From Pseudomonas orientalis (GTDB lineage: Bacteria; Pseudomonadota; Gammaproteobacteria; Pseudomonadales; Pseudomonadaceae): DNA of 64,000 bases. The position numbers and the translations under genes were made by a program. Numbering within the stretch: position 1 is the first letter of the stretch; each line of letters begins with the position of its first letter. The notes under the pieces were generated by a model. The model was not told where the DNA came from and did no database searches. It saw nothing but the letters and a program-made list of their open reading frames with translations. The stretch spans positions 308,501-372,500 of the forward strand of contig NZ_CP094351.1 of NCBI RefSeq assembly GCF_022807995.1, written 5' to 3'. This document shows positions 18,816 through 27,871 of this stretch, one piece after another.

Positions 18816-19651
18816 GGCTGGTACTCCATCGCAGGGCTGTAAACCCGCGGCGCGCTTTTCTGCGGCAGGTGGATGAGATTGAGGTTATGCCGGCGCGCCC
18901 ATTGCAGGGCCAGGCCGGTGGGCGACGACAGGCTGATCAGGGTCTGGATGCCCGCGCGCAGGACTTTCTGGATCAATTCGAGACTGCAGCGGCTGGTGAC
19001 AATCGCCAGGCCGCCGTCGGTCGGAATTTCTTGGCGAATCAGTGCGCCAATCAATTTATCCAGGGCGTTATGCCGACCGATGTCTTCGCGGCCCATCAGC
19101 AATTCGCCCTGATTGTTCATAAAGATCGCCGCATGCACGGCGCCGCTGTATTGGCCCAGGGGTTGAAACGCACTGATGCGCTGGCGCAGGCCATCAAGCC
19201 AATCGGCCGGTGGCAAGGGCGCGCCGGGCAGCACCTGAAGATCAGGCAAGGCTTGCTCCACAGCTTCTACGCCGCACAGGCCGCAGCCGCTGGTACCTGC
19301 CAATTGGCGGCGCTGCTGCTTGAGGTTCCAGAACGCACGGCTGGAAATCTGTACCTGGGCGTACTGGGCGGAGCCGGAACCGCTGATCTTCAGGTCATAG
19401 ATGTCGCTGACGTCGGTGATAATGCCGCTGCCAATGCTGAAGCCGACGATGAAATCTTCCAGGTCAGTCGGCGTCACCAGCATGACGGCCTGGCTGATGT
19501 CGTTATACGCAATCGCCAGCGCCACCTCTTCGGCCAGCGCAGTGCTGCCGACTTCGGTGTGTTCCAGATTGCTGTACTGGTAGCTGTGGCTGGCGGCGGG
19601 CGCGGGCGTTTCAAGGGCGGGCGCCGCGCAGGTGGGGCGCTTGGCGTTCAT
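18812..19651 (-). CDS. fdhD: FdhD, sulfur carrier for formate dehydrogenase
   Basis: A 279-residue sulfurtransferase that passes sulfur from IscS to the molybdenum cofactor of formate dehydrogenase. The active CxxC loop is TSGCGLCGVEAVE. Other markers are VGFSIGSGIITDVSDI, GREDIGRHNALDKLIGAL and VTSRCSLELIQKVLRAG. Its stop overlaps the start of the molybdoenzyme gene by four bases, so the two form one operon and the enzyme is the likely client. Confidence 0.95.
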   Translation of the reverse strand: MNAKRPTCAAPALETPAPAASHSYQYSNLEHTEVGSTALAEEVALAIAYNDISQAVMLVTPTDLEDFIVGFSIGSGIITDVSDIYDLKISGSGSAQYAQVQISSRAFWNLKQQRRQLAGTSGCGLCGVEAVEQALPDLQVLPGAPLPPADWLDGLRQRISAFQPLGQYSGAVHAAIFMNNQGELLMGREDIGRHNALDKLIGALIRQEIPTDGGLAIVTSRCSLELIQKVLRAGIQTLISLSSPTGLALQWARRHNLNLIHLPQKSAPRVYSPAMEYQP

Positions 19652-19848
19652 GGGGCAGTACCACCGGCGGATTGATCAGTGTTCAGACTAGGCGCGACAA
19701 AGGGTCGCGTCTAATCGCCAGTATTGATGTATTGATAGATAGCGTCGATCAAGGTTCGGTTTTTCGTCCAGGAGTGGACCTGGAACCCAAACCCCCGGGA
19801 CTGGTCTAGTCTTGGGCATCAGGCACTTAAACCCAAGGAGAGCGCACC

Positions 19849-20289
19849 ATGAGTATTTTCAGTTTTGTTAAGGAAGCAGGCGCGAAATTGATTGATCTGC
19901 TGACGCCGGGTAATGCAAACGCCAGTGAGCAGTTGAAGGACCACATCTCCAAGGTTGGCCTTGGAAATCCGAATGTGCAGGCGACCGTTGAGGGTGACAA
20001 AGTCACGCTGACGGGTGAAGTCGCGACTCAGGAAGAGAAAGAAAAAATCATCCTGGCGACCGGCAATATCGAAGGTGTCGGCAGTGTTGAAGACAAGCTC
20101 ACCGTCTCCGGCCCGGTGGTTGCCGCTGCGCGTTTCGTGGTGGTGAAAAAAGGCGACACCCTCAGCGCGATTTCCCTGGCGGTGTACGGCAATGCCAACC
20201 AGTACAACAAGATTTTCGAGGCTAACGAGCCGATGTTGTCGCACCCGGACAAGATCTACCCAGGCCAGACCCTGCGTATCCCTGAGTAA
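19849..20289 (+). CDS. BON-LysM protein (Kbp/YgaU-like)
   Basis: A 146-residue protein with a BON domain (about residues 25-85, VGLGNPNVQATVEGDKVTLTG) followed by a C-terminal LysM domain (about 95-145, VVVKKGDTLSAISLAVYGNA; PDKIYPGQTLRIPE). This arrangement matches Kbp (YgaU), a cytoplasmic potassium-binding protein in E. coli; the Pseudomonas role is inferred. There is no signal peptide. The start has a textbook AAGGAG ribosome site at 19836. Confidence 0.9.
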   Translation: MSIFSFVKEAGAKLIDLLTPGNANASEQLKDHISKVGLGNPNVQATVEGDKVTLTGEVATQEEKEKIILATGNIEGVGSVEDKLTVSGPVVAAARFVVVKKGDTLSAISLAVYGNANQYNKIFEANEPMLSHPDKIYPGQTLRIPE

Positions 20290-20322
20290 TACGCAGGATA
20301 AAATGAGGAAGCTCGCCCTTTT

Positions 20323-20422
20323 TGTAGGAGCGAGCTTGCTCGCGAAAAACTCACAGGCACCGCGTTTATGCAGGAAATACGCGTTATCGTTGACGTTTTT
20401 CGCGAGCAAGCTCGCTCCTACA
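20323..20422. repeat. TGTAGGAGCGAG-type REPIN
   Basis: Arms TGTAGGAGCGAGCTTGCTCG and complement, with nested AAAAAC/GTTTTT and a central spacer nearly identical to the copy at 16314-16427. The spacer conservation suggests recent spread of the pair as a unit. Confidence 0.9.
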
Positions 20423-20459
20423 GTTTGGTATTAGGGCGTGTCCTCCCTCCCATACTCGC

Positions 20460-21122
20460 TCAAAGCCCGGTAATAAGTTCTCGATAATTCCCGACGGCTG
20501 CGAACTCTGCAGTGTCCTTTGGCCCCTTTTTGCTGTCAGGTTCTTTGACTGCCAGCAGATGCCCCACGCCGAAATCCCTGGCACTGCGCAGAATCGGCAA
20601 GGTGTCGTCGATAAACAGGCTACGGGCCGGGTCGAACTGGATATCGGCTTGCAGCGCTTCCCAGAACTGCCGGTTTTCCTTGGGGAAGCCGTAATCGTGG
20701 GAACTGATCAGTTGTTCGAAATAGGGCGCCAACTCGATGCGCTCCAATTTCAATGACAATGAATCGCGATGCGCATTGGTGATCATGATCACGCGCTTGC
20801 CGGCCTGTTTGATCGCCGCCAGGAACGTATCGGCGTCCGGGCGCAGGGCGATCAGGTGGGCGGTTTCCAGCTTGAGTTCGCGCACCGGGATTGCAAGCTC
20901 GGCGCTCCAGAAGTCCAGGCAATACCATTGCAACTGTCCGGCGTTACGCTCGAACAGCGGCTGCAATTCCAGGTGCGCCATGGCCAGGCTCACGCCGTGC
21001 AGCTCGGCGTAGCGTTGCGGCAGGTGCTCCATCCAGAAGTGGTTGTCGTAATGCAGGTCGAGCAAGGTGCCGTCCATGTCCAGCAGGACGGTGTCGATGG
21101 CGTGCCAGGGCAAAGAGGGCAT
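20460..21122 (-). CDS. yrfG: YrfG-like GMP/IMP nucleotidase (HAD superfamily)
   Basis: A 220-residue HAD hydrolase with motif I LLDMDGTLLDLHYDNHFW, motif II VIMITNAHRD and the motif III/IV region PKENRQFWEAL... SLFIDDTLPILRSA. The sequence matches YrfG, which dephosphorylates GMP and IMP in E. coli; activity here is inferred. It sits next to nudE as in enterobacteria and is transcribed divergently from it. Confidence 0.88.
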   Translation of the reverse strand: MPSLPWHAIDTVLLDMDGTLLDLHYDNHFWMEHLPQRYAELHGVSLAMAHLELQPLFERNAGQLQWYCLDFWSAELAIPVRELKLETAHLIALRPDADTFLAAIKQAGKRVIMITNAHRDSLSLKLERIELAPYFEQLISSHDYGFPKENRQFWEALQADIQFDPARSLFIDDTLPILRSARDFGVGHLLAVKEPDSKKGPKDTAEFAAVGNYRELITGL

Positions 21123-21209
21123 GGGGCGTTCTCATGTAAGTAAAGATATCCGACACAGACAATCGGAAAAGCCACGGTATAGTAACCCGATCACGCCAAG
21201 GAGCCGTTT

Positions 21210-21776
21210 ATGCGCCAGAAACCCACCGTCCTCGCCCGCGAAATAGTCGCCAGTAGCCGTTTGTTCCGCGTGGAGGAGGTGCAATTGCGCTTTTCCAATG
21301 GCGTTGAGCGGACCTACGAACGTCTGGTGGGCCGTGGTGCCGGTTACGGCGCAGTGATGATCGTGGCGATGATCGACGAAGATCATGCATTGCTGGTGGA
21401 AGAGTACTGCGGTGGCACCGATGAATATGAGTTGTCCTTGCCCAAGGGCTTGATCGAGCCTGGCGAGGATGTGCTGGCGGCGGCGGACCGCGAACTCAAG
21501 GAAGAGGCCGGCTATGGCGCGCGTCAGTTGGAACATATCACCGAGCTGTCGCTGTCGCCCGGCTATATGAGCCAGAAAATCCAGGTGGTGCTGGCCACCG
21601 ATCTTTATGAAGAGCGCCTGGAAGGCGATGAGCCTGAGCCGATGCGCGTGGAGCGGGTCAACCTGCGTGAGCTGTCGGCGCTGGCGCAGAATGAGCAGTT
21701 CAGCGAGGGCCGGGCGCTTGCCGCGCTGTACCTGGTGCGGGACCTGCTGACCCAGCGTGGAGTGTTCAGCGTATGA
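21210..21776 (+). CDS. nudE: NudE, ADP compounds hydrolase
   Basis: A 188-residue Nudix hydrolase acting on ADP-ribose, NADH and diadenosine compounds in the characterised family. The Nudix box GLIEPGEDVLAAADRELKEEAGYG contains all catalytic Glu residues (REXXEE). The start has AAGGAG upstream at 21199. Its stop overlaps the cysQ start (ATGA). Confidence 0.93.
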   Translation: MRQKPTVLAREIVASSRLFRVEEVQLRFSNGVERTYERLVGRGAGYGAVMIVAMIDEDHALLVEEYCGGTDEYELSLPKGLIEPGEDVLAAADRELKEEAGYGARQLEHITELSLSPGYMSQKIQVVLATDLYEERLEGDEPEPMRVERVNLRELSALAQNEQFSEGRALAALYLVRDLLTQRGVFSV

Positions 21777-22609
21777 GCGAGCTGTTCCTGGGCCACCCGT
21801 TTATCGCGCCGGTCATTGAATTGGCGCGCCAGGCCGGTGAAGCCATCCTGCCGTACTGGCGTGCCGATGTAGCGGTGACCTCCAAGGCGGATGATTCGCC
21901 GGTGACGGCCGCCGATCTGGCCGCCCATCATCTGATTCTCGCGGGGCTCACGGCGCTGGACCCGAGCATTCCGGTGCTGTCCGAAGAAGACGCCGATATC
22001 GACCAGAGCGTACGCGCCGGCTGGCAGCGTTGGTGGCTGGTGGACCCGCTGGACGGCACCAAGGAGTTCATCAGCGGCAGTGAAGAGTTCACGGTCAATA
22101 TTGCCTTGATCGAGCAGGGCCGCGTTGTGTTCGGCGTGGTCTCGATGCCCACCAGCGGCCGTTGCTATTTCGGCGGCGCGGGCCTGGGGGCTTGGCGTTC
22201 GGACGTGGATGCGGCGCCCAGGCAGATTCAGGTGCGCCAGACTCCGGCTGCGGGTGAAGCCTTTACCGTGGTTGCCAGCCGCCGTCATACCAGCCCGGAG
22301 CAGGAGCGTTTGCTGGAGGGGCTGAGCCAGGGTTTGGGCGAGCTGAAACTGGCGAATATCGGCAGCTCCTTGAAGTTCTGCCTGTTGGCCGAGGGCAGCG
22401 CCGATTGCTATCCGCGTCTGGCGCCGACGTCGCAGTGGGACACCGCAGCGGCGCAAGGCGTGCTGGAAGGGGCGGGGGGCGAGGTGCTGGAGTTGAGTGG
22501 CAAGCCGTTCAGCTACCCGGCGCGGGAATCGTTGTTGAACCCGTTCTTTCTTGCGTTGCCGGCCAAGGCTGAATGGCGGGAGCGCTTGTTGAGCCTGGCC
22601 AGATCTTAA
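21773..22609 (+). CDS. cysQ: CysQ, 3'(2'),5'-bisphosphate nucleotidase
   Basis: A 278-residue inositol-monophosphatase-fold enzyme that hydrolyses 3'-phosphoadenosine 5'-phosphate, a by-product of sulfate assimilation. Metal-binding motifs are LSEEDADI, WLVDPLDGTKEFISGSEEF and WDTAAAQGVLEGAGG. It is coupled to nudE through a four-base overlap. Confidence 0.94.
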   Translation: MSELFLGHPFIAPVIELARQAGEAILPYWRADVAVTSKADDSPVTAADLAAHHLILAGLTALDPSIPVLSEEDADIDQSVRAGWQRWWLVDPLDGTKEFISGSEEFTVNIALIEQGRVVFGVVSMPTSGRCYFGGAGLGAWRSDVDAAPRQIQVRQTPAAGEAFTVVASRRHTSPEQERLLEGLSQGLGELKLANIGSSLKFCLLAEGSADCYPRLAPTSQWDTAAAQGVLEGAGGEVLELSGKPFSYPARESLLNPFFLALPAKAEWRERLLSLARS

Positions 22610-22625
22610 GACCTGCGCAAATTAA

Positions 22626-22720
22626 AAATGTGGGAGGGGGCTTGCCCCCGATTGCGGTGTAACAGTCAGAAGCGGGTTGTCTGACACACTGCTATCGGGC
22701 GCAAGCCCCCTCCCACATTT
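22626..22720. repeat. REPIN, GTGGGAGGGGG type
   Basis: Inverted arms AAATGTGGGAGGGGGCTTGC and complement, with one mismatch (CGGGCGC) in the right arm. Between cysQ and the converging thioesterase gene. Confidence 0.88.
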
Positions 22721-22738
22721 TGATTTGTGTGATGGCGG

Positions 22739-23194
22739 CTAGCGGTGGAGGACGTATTGGCCGGTGAAGGTTACTGCGCGGTCTTCAATGCCCTTATTCA
22801 CAATCCACGTCTGCAGCGCCAGGCGCGCTCGGCCATGGCGTTTGTAGGTGGCCACAAAGCGCGTCCACACCTTTTCCTCCGGCGCTGCGCAAATCACCGT
22901 CGCGTCCTGGGTCACCGGCAACGGATAACTGATCTGCCCTTCCTGAATCACAATATGCCCGTCTTCAATGCCGTCTTCGCGCAATTTCAGGTGCAACCAG
23001 CCCCAGCCTGCCAGTACGGCGCCGCAGTAGAGGCTGCCGCCAAACATGGTGCTCTTGTGGTTGATATTGGCTTGCAAGGGTAGATGCAGTTGCAGCTGGC
23101 CGTGTTGCCAGTCGAGCACCTTGAGCCCCATTTCGCGGGTGAGGGGGATGTCGTGGTGGAGGACGGATTCCAGGTAACGGCTGTCGCGGCTCAT
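22739..23194 (-). CDS. YiiD C-terminal-domain thioesterase
   Basis: A 151-residue hot-dog-fold protein. Key segments are YLESVLHHDIPLTREMGLKV, HLPLQANINHKSTMFGGSLYCG (the NHKxTxFGGSL motif of the YiiD C-terminal thioesterase family) and VTQDATVICAAPEEKVW. The substrate is unknown. The start is uncertain: ATG 23194 has AAGAGA upstream, while an ATG at 23224 overlaps the dctD stop by four bases and would add ten residues. Either way it is closely linked to dctD. Confidence 0.82.
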   Translation of the reverse strand: MSRDSRYLESVLHHDIPLTREMGLKVLDWQHGQLQLHLPLQANINHKSTMFGGSLYCGAVLAGWGWLHLKLREDGIEDGHIVIQEGQISYPLPVTQDATVICAAPEEKVWTRFVATYKRHGRARLALQTWIVNKGIEDRAVTFTGQYVLHR

Positions 23195-23220
23195 GGCGGT
23201 CTCTTGGCGGGTGGACAGGG

Positions 23221-24606
23221 TCATTCGTCGTCTGCGCTGTGGCTGGCGCTGTCGGCGAAGTTCAGGCCGTGCTTGCGCAGTTTGTCGTGCAGGGTTTTGC
23301 GTGGCACGCCGAGGGCTTCGGCGAGGCTGCGCAGGGAGCTGTGGGGCCGGGTCAGTTCGGCGGCGATCAGGCTTTTTTCGAACTGTTCGACTTGCTCGCT
23401 CAAACCGCCAGGCGTGGACGTCAGTGTGCTGGCGGATGGATTGTCCGGCGAACTGTCCAGGGCCAGTTCCAGGCCCAGGGCAAAGCGTTCGGCGGCGTTT
23501 TGCAGCTCACGCACATTGCCTGGCCAACTGTGACGTAACAGCAGGGCACGTTGCCCCGGTTGCAGTTCGTGCAGCGGCAGGCCGTGGCGGCTGCTGGCTT
23601 CGTCGGCAAAATGCTGGAACAGCATCAACGCGTCTTCGCCCCGTTCGCGCAACGGCGGAATGCGCAGCGGCGCGACGTTGAGACGGTAGTACAAGTCGGC
23701 GCGGAAACGGCCCTGGTCGGCGGCCTGGCGCAGATCTTCCTTGGTGGCGGCGATGATGCGGATGTCCAGAGGGATCAACTGGTTGCCGCCCAGGCGCTCC
23801 ACCACGCGTTCCTGTAACAGGCGTAGCAGCTTGACCTGCACGTCCAGGCTCATGCTTTCGATTTCATCGAGAAACAGCGTGCCGCCGTTGGCGAATTCGA
23901 ACTTGCCGATACGGCGCTTCTGCGCGCCGGTAAACGCGCCCGGTTCATGGCCGAACAGTTCGCTTTCCACGACTGACTCGGCCAGCGCGCCGGCGTTGAT
24001 CGCCACGAACGGGCCGCTGCGCCGGTTCGAAAGATCGTGCAGGGCGCGGGCGACGACCTCCTTGCCGGCGCCGGTTTCGCCGAGGATCAGCACATCGGCC
24101 CTGGTCGCCGCCAGCGCACCGATTTGCTCGCGCAGGCGCAGCATCTGCGGCGAATGCCCGACCAGGCGGGTGCTCAGTTGCTGGCGATCGCTGAGCGCCA
24201 GGCGCAGGCTGCGGTTGTCCAGCACCAGGCGGCGCAGGGCCAGGGCGCGGCGTACGCTGTCGAGCAGGGCGTCGCTGGCGAAGGGTTTTTCAAGGAAGTC
24301 GTAGGCGCCGGCGCGCATGGCCTGCACCGCCAGCGGCACGTCGCCGTGGCCGGTGATCAGCAGCACGGGCAGGTCCGGGTCCTGGCCGTGCAGCTCGGCG
24401 AGCAGCTCCAGGCCGTCCATGCCCGGCATGCGGATATCACTGACCACTACGCCGGGCCAGTCTCGCGACAGGCGCGCGGTGAGGCCGCTGGCTTCACCCA
24501 GGGGCAGCACTTTCAGCCCGGCCAGGTCGAGGGTCTGGCATAGCGCCTGACGCAAGTGGGGATCGTCGTCGATCAGCACCACCTGAATCTGGTTATCGAT
24601 ACTCAT
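23221..24606 (-). CDS. dctD: DctD, C4-dicarboxylate response regulator (NtrC family)
   Basis: A 461-residue sigma-54 activator. The receiver domain begins VVLIDDDPHLRQAL, with the phospho-acceptor Asp in VVVSDIRMPGMDG and Lys in FLEKPFASD. The AAA+ domain has Walker A GETGAGKEVVAR, the sigma-54 contact GAFTGA in HEPGAFTGAQKRR, and Walker B GGTLFLDEIESM. A Fis-type HTH is at the C-terminus (SLRSLAEALGVPRKTLHDKLRKHG). The start is ATG 24606, overlapping the dctB stop. It is expected to activate C4-dicarboxylate transport genes, none of which are in the window. Confidence 0.93.
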   Translation of the reverse strand: MSIDNQIQVVLIDDDPHLRQALCQTLDLAGLKVLPLGEASGLTARLSRDWPGVVVSDIRMPGMDGLELLAELHGQDPDLPVLLITGHGDVPLAVQAMRAGAYDFLEKPFASDALLDSVRRALALRRLVLDNRSLRLALSDRQQLSTRLVGHSPQMLRLREQIGALAATRADVLILGETGAGKEVVARALHDLSNRRSGPFVAINAGALAESVVESELFGHEPGAFTGAQKRRIGKFEFANGGTLFLDEIESMSLDVQVKLLRLLQERVVERLGGNQLIPLDIRIIAATKEDLRQAADQGRFRADLYYRLNVAPLRIPPLRERGEDALMLFQHFADEASSRHGLPLHELQPGQRALLLRHSWPGNVRELQNAAERFALGLELALDSSPDNPSASTLTSTPGGLSEQVEQFEKSLIAAELTRPHSSLRSLAEALGVPRKTLHDKLRKHGLNFADSASHSADDE

Positions 24607-26411
24607 ACACTGCGGTCCTCGGACGGTTGCACACTGACGCCCGGCGAGCCGGCGCGCAGTTTCAGGGTTAACAGCGCGCCGCCTTCCTTGTGGTTGGCGA
24701 ACAGCAGTTCGCCGCCGAAGGCACGCATCAGGGTGTCGCAGATCGCCAGGCCCAGGCCCAGGCCCTGGGTGCGCGTCTTGGTGGTGTAGAACGGCTCGCT
24801 GGCGCGGCCCAGGGCTTCCATGCAAAAGCCGGGGCCGTTGTCGCGGATATACAGGTTGACGCCCTGCTCGGTGGCTTGGGCACTCAGCCATAGTTTGCGT
24901 GGCGGGCCTTTTTCGGTGAGGGCATCGAGGGCATTGGCCAGCAGGTTGCCCAGCACCTGGCGCAGACGGGTTTCACCGGCTTGTACCCACAGGGTCGCCT
25001 CGGGTAAGTCGCGGATCAATTCCACTTCCATCGAGCGCCGCCGCTTGCCCAGCAAGGCCAGCGCATCGTCCAGCGCCGGTTGCAACGCCACGCTTTCCGG
25101 CGCGTGGCGGTCACGGCGGGCGAACGCGCGCAAGTGCGCGATGATCGACGCCATGCGCCCGGTCAGTTCGCTGATCAATTTGAGGTTGCCGCGGGCATCG
25201 GCGGTGCGTTCATGGTCGAGCAGCACTTCAGCATTCTCCGCGTAGCTGCGAATCGCTGCCAGGGGTTGGTTCAGTTCATGGCTGATGCTGGCGGACATGG
25301 TGCCCAGCGCCGAGAGCTTGCCGGCCTGCACCAGGTCGTCCTGGGCGCGTACCAGTTCCTGCTGGGCGTGTTCGCGCTCCAGCACTTCCTGTCTCAAGCG
25401 CCGGTTCAGGCCCTCCAGGTCGCTGGTGCGCTCGGCCACGCGCATTTCCAGTTCGCGGCGGGCCTTGGCTTCGAAGGCGATGCGCTCCAGGTAATGGCGA
25501 CGGCGCTGCATCATCAAGCCGAGCAGCAGCATCAGCACCAGCAACGTCGCGCCACCGACGGCCACCACGGTACGCACCGGGCGGTTGATCAAGGATCGGG
25601 GGGCAAGAATTTCCACGTTCCAGCCGGTTTCGGCGATGGCGGTGGATTGGCGCAGCCAGGCGCTGCTGCTGAGGTTCAGTGGCTGCGGATCACGGGTCGG
25701 ATAGGGCTGGATGGCAATAATGGCCTGGCGTTCTTCGGCGCTCAGCGGGCGCGTGGCGCGGAACCGCCATTGCGGGCGCGAGGTGAGGATCACCACGCCA
25801 TTGTGGTCGGTCACCAGCAGTTGTTCCGGGGTGTTTCCCCACAGGCTCTCGGTGTGGTCCAGGTCGACCTTGACCACCAGCACGCCAATGATTTTTTCGT
25901 CATCGCGCACGGCGGCGGCGAAGAAATAGCCGCGCTTGGCCGAGGTGGTGCCCAGCCCGAAAAAGCGCCCCAGGCGCCCGGCCATGGCTTCGCTGAAATA
26001 GGGGCGAAAGGAAAAATTGCGCCCGACAAAGCTGTCCTGTTTATCCCAGTTGGACGCGGCGAGGGTCTTGCCGGTGGTGTCCATCAGGTACATCACCTCC
26101 ACCCCGGCCTGGGCGGCGACGTCCTTGAGCAGCAGGTTGGCGTTGACCAGATTGGTACTGACGTGCGGCGCATCCAGCGCGGTGCGCAACGCTGGCAGGT
26201 CGCCGAGGATCTGCGGCAGCACTTCATAGCGATGCAGGGTGCCCAGCAGGTTGGCGACGTACAGGTCGAGGGTCTGACGGTTCTGCCCGGCCAGCTCGCT
26301 GCGGTAGTAGCGCTCGGCCAAGTGCTCCAGCGGCCATAGCAGCGGCGCCAGGCACAGCGCCAGCAGGGCCAGGCTGCGCCAGCGGGGTCTTCGCGGAAGA
26401 GGTGGGGTCAT
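24603..26411 (-). CDS. dctB: DctB, C4-dicarboxylate sensor histidine kinase
   Basis: A 602-residue membrane sensor kinase. One membrane helix is near residues 12-30 and a second at about 283-305 (VVAVGGATLLVLMLLLGLMM), enclosing a large double-PAS periplasmic sensor (YLMDTTGKTLAASNW; ERVERTW-like FSFRPYFSEA). A coiled coil follows (ARRELEMRVAERTSDLEGLNR). The H box is LGTMSASISHELNQPLAAIRSYAENAEV and the ATPase domain has IRDNGPGF and TRTQGLGLGLAI. It is coupled to dctD by a four-base overlap. Confidence 0.92.
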   Translation of the reverse strand: MTPPLPRRPRWRSLALLALCLAPLLWPLEHLAERYYRSELAGQNRQTLDLYVANLLGTLHRYEVLPQILGDLPALRTALDAPHVSTNLVNANLLLKDVAAQAGVEVMYLMDTTGKTLAASNWDKQDSFVGRNFSFRPYFSEAMAGRLGRFFGLGTTSAKRGYFFAAAVRDDEKIIGVLVVKVDLDHTESLWGNTPEQLLVTDHNGVVILTSRPQWRFRATRPLSAEERQAIIAIQPYPTRDPQPLNLSSSAWLRQSTAIAETGWNVEILAPRSLINRPVRTVVAVGGATLLVLMLLLGLMMQRRRHYLERIAFEAKARRELEMRVAERTSDLEGLNRRLRQEVLEREHAQQELVRAQDDLVQAGKLSALGTMSASISHELNQPLAAIRSYAENAEVLLDHERTADARGNLKLISELTGRMASIIAHLRAFARRDRHAPESVALQPALDDALALLGKRRRSMEVELIRDLPEATLWVQAGETRLRQVLGNLLANALDALTEKGPPRKLWLSAQATEQGVNLYIRDNGPGFCMEALGRASEPFYTTKTRTQGLGLGLAICDTLMRAFGGELLFANHKEGGALLTLKLRAGSPGVSVQPSEDRSV

Positions 26412-26447
26412 GGGAATCGTGCGCCTGTGGGTACAGGCGCATTATGC

Positions 26448-27329
26448 CTAGTGCTGCCTGGCAAGACACTCGTGCAATGCGTCCTGCCAGTGCGGCTGGC
26501 TGACGTGCCACTGCTGCTGCAGGCGGCTGCAATCGAGGCGCGAGTTCAGCGGGCGCCGGGCGGGTGTCGGATAGGCGCTCGACGGGATCGCTTCCAGTTC
26601 GGCGCAGGGTTTGCCTGCCGCGCGCAGGGCTTCGCCAATGGCCTGGGCAAAGCCGAACCATGACGTTTCACCTTGGGCAGTCAGGTGATAAACGCCCCAA
26701 TCCCCGGCGTCACCGGCTTGCCAGCGCTCGATCAGTGCACGCGTACTGTCGGCGATGGTCCCGGCCCACGTCGGCGCGCCGATCTGGTCGGCGACGATAC
26801 GCATCTGCGGTTTCTCCTGCAGCAGACGCTGCATGGTCAGCAGGAAGTTCTTGCCGTGGCTCGAATATACCCAGCTGGTGCGCAGAATCAGGTACTTGCC
26901 GCCCACGGCTGCAATTGCCTGTTCTCCCGCCAGTTTGCTCTGGCCGTAAACACCCAGAGGGTTGGGCGGGTCATTTTCGGTGTAGGGAGCAGGTTTGCCG
27001 CCATCGAACACGTAGTCGGTGGAGTAATGAATCAGCGGGACGCCAAGTGCCTTGGCTTCTTCGGCGAGAATGCCGGGAGCGATGGCGTTGATGGCGAAGG
27101 CTGCGTCCGGCTCGCTTTCGGCCTGATCGACCGCCGTGTGGGCGGCGGCGTTGATGATCAGGTCGGGACGCTGAGCGCGCACGTGTCGGCGAATCTGCTC
27201 GGCGTTAGCCAGATCAAGTGGGTCGCGGCCCAGCACGACGAGCTCGCCCAGGCCCTGAAGGCGTTGTTGCAGCGCCTGGGAGACCTGGCCGTGCTGACCG
27301 GTGATCAATATCTTCAGGGGCGCTGTCAC
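26448..27329 (-). CDS. rmlD: RmlD, dTDP-4-dehydrorhamnose reductase
   Basis: A 293-residue short-chain dehydrogenase making dTDP-L-rhamnose, the last step of the pathway. It has the nucleotide-binding start KILITGQHGQVSQAL and the catalytic YxxxK in GVYGQSKLAGEQA. DYVFDGGKPAPYTENDPPNP is family-typical. The start is the GTG at 27329, overlapping the rmlC stop (GTGA). Last gene of the rmlBACD operon. Confidence 0.93.
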   Translation of the reverse strand: MTAPLKILITGQHGQVSQALQQRLQGLGELVVLGRDPLDLANAEQIRRHVRAQRPDLIINAAAHTAVDQAESEPDAAFAINAIAPGILAEEAKALGVPLIHYSTDYVFDGGKPAPYTENDPPNPLGVYGQSKLAGEQAIAAVGGKYLILRTSWVYSSHGKNFLLTMQRLLQEKPQMRIVADQIGAPTWAGTIADSTRALIERWQAGDAGDWGVYHLTAQGETSWFGFAQAIGEALRAAGKPCAELEAIPSSAYPTPARRPLNSRLDCSRLQQQWHVSQPHWQDALHECLARQH

Positions 27330-27871
27330 GGGAACAGGTCCGCATCCCTCAGGCTTTTTCCGACCTGATCCTTGGCGGACAGGGTCGGTGGGCCGTCGAG
27401 CTGCCAATCGATATTGAGGTCCGTGTCGTCCCAGCGGATACAACGCTCTGCCGACGGCGTGTAGTAATCCGTCGTCTTGTAGAGGAATTCGGCGTAATCA
27501 CTCAGCACAAGGAAACCGTGGGCAAAACCCGGTGGTATCCACAGCTGCCGATTGTTTTCGGCAGACAGGCGCACGCTGGCCCATTTACCGAAATGAGCAG
27601 AGCTGCGGCGGATATCCACCGCCACATCCAGCACTTCCCCAGCCGTCACACGCACCAGTTTTCCCTGGGCGTGTTCGACCTGGTAGTGCAGGCCACGCAG
27701 CACGCCTTTCAGCGAGCGTGAGTGGTTGTCCTGCACAAACTGGAGTTTCAAACCGCTGGCCTTTTCAAACTCGCGGGCATTGAAGCTCTCATAAAAAAAG
27801 CCGCGGTCATCGCCGAACACCTTCGGTTCGATGACCAATACACCAGGCAGCTCAGTGGCGCTTACATTCAT
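27326..27871 (-). CDS. rmlC: RmlC, dTDP-4-dehydrorhamnose 3,5-epimerase
   Basis: A 181-residue cupin epimerase. Recognisable segments are [41 protein letters not shown] (catalytic His region) and [25 protein letters not shown]. It overlaps rmlD and rmlA by four bases each. Confidence 0.95.
   Translation of the reverse strand: MNVSATELPGVLVIEPKVFGDDRGFFYESFNAREFEKASGLKLQFVQDNHSRSLKGVLRGLHYQVEHAQGKLVRVTAGEVLDVAVDIRRSSAHFGKWASVRLSAENNRQLWIPPGFAHGFLVLSDYAEFLYKTTDYYTPSAERCIRWDDTDLNIDWQLDGPPTLSAKDQVGKSLRDADLFP

Noticed and set aside
2892..22720. Recurring palindromic repeats as a CRISPR array
   Set aside because: Copies are far apart, paired as inverted arms and not regularly spaced; no cas genes. 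They are REPIN elements.
25080..26339. 419-codon open frame antisense to dctB
   Set aside because: Overlaps conserved sensor and kinase regions; histidine- and glutamine-rich translation typical of shadows.
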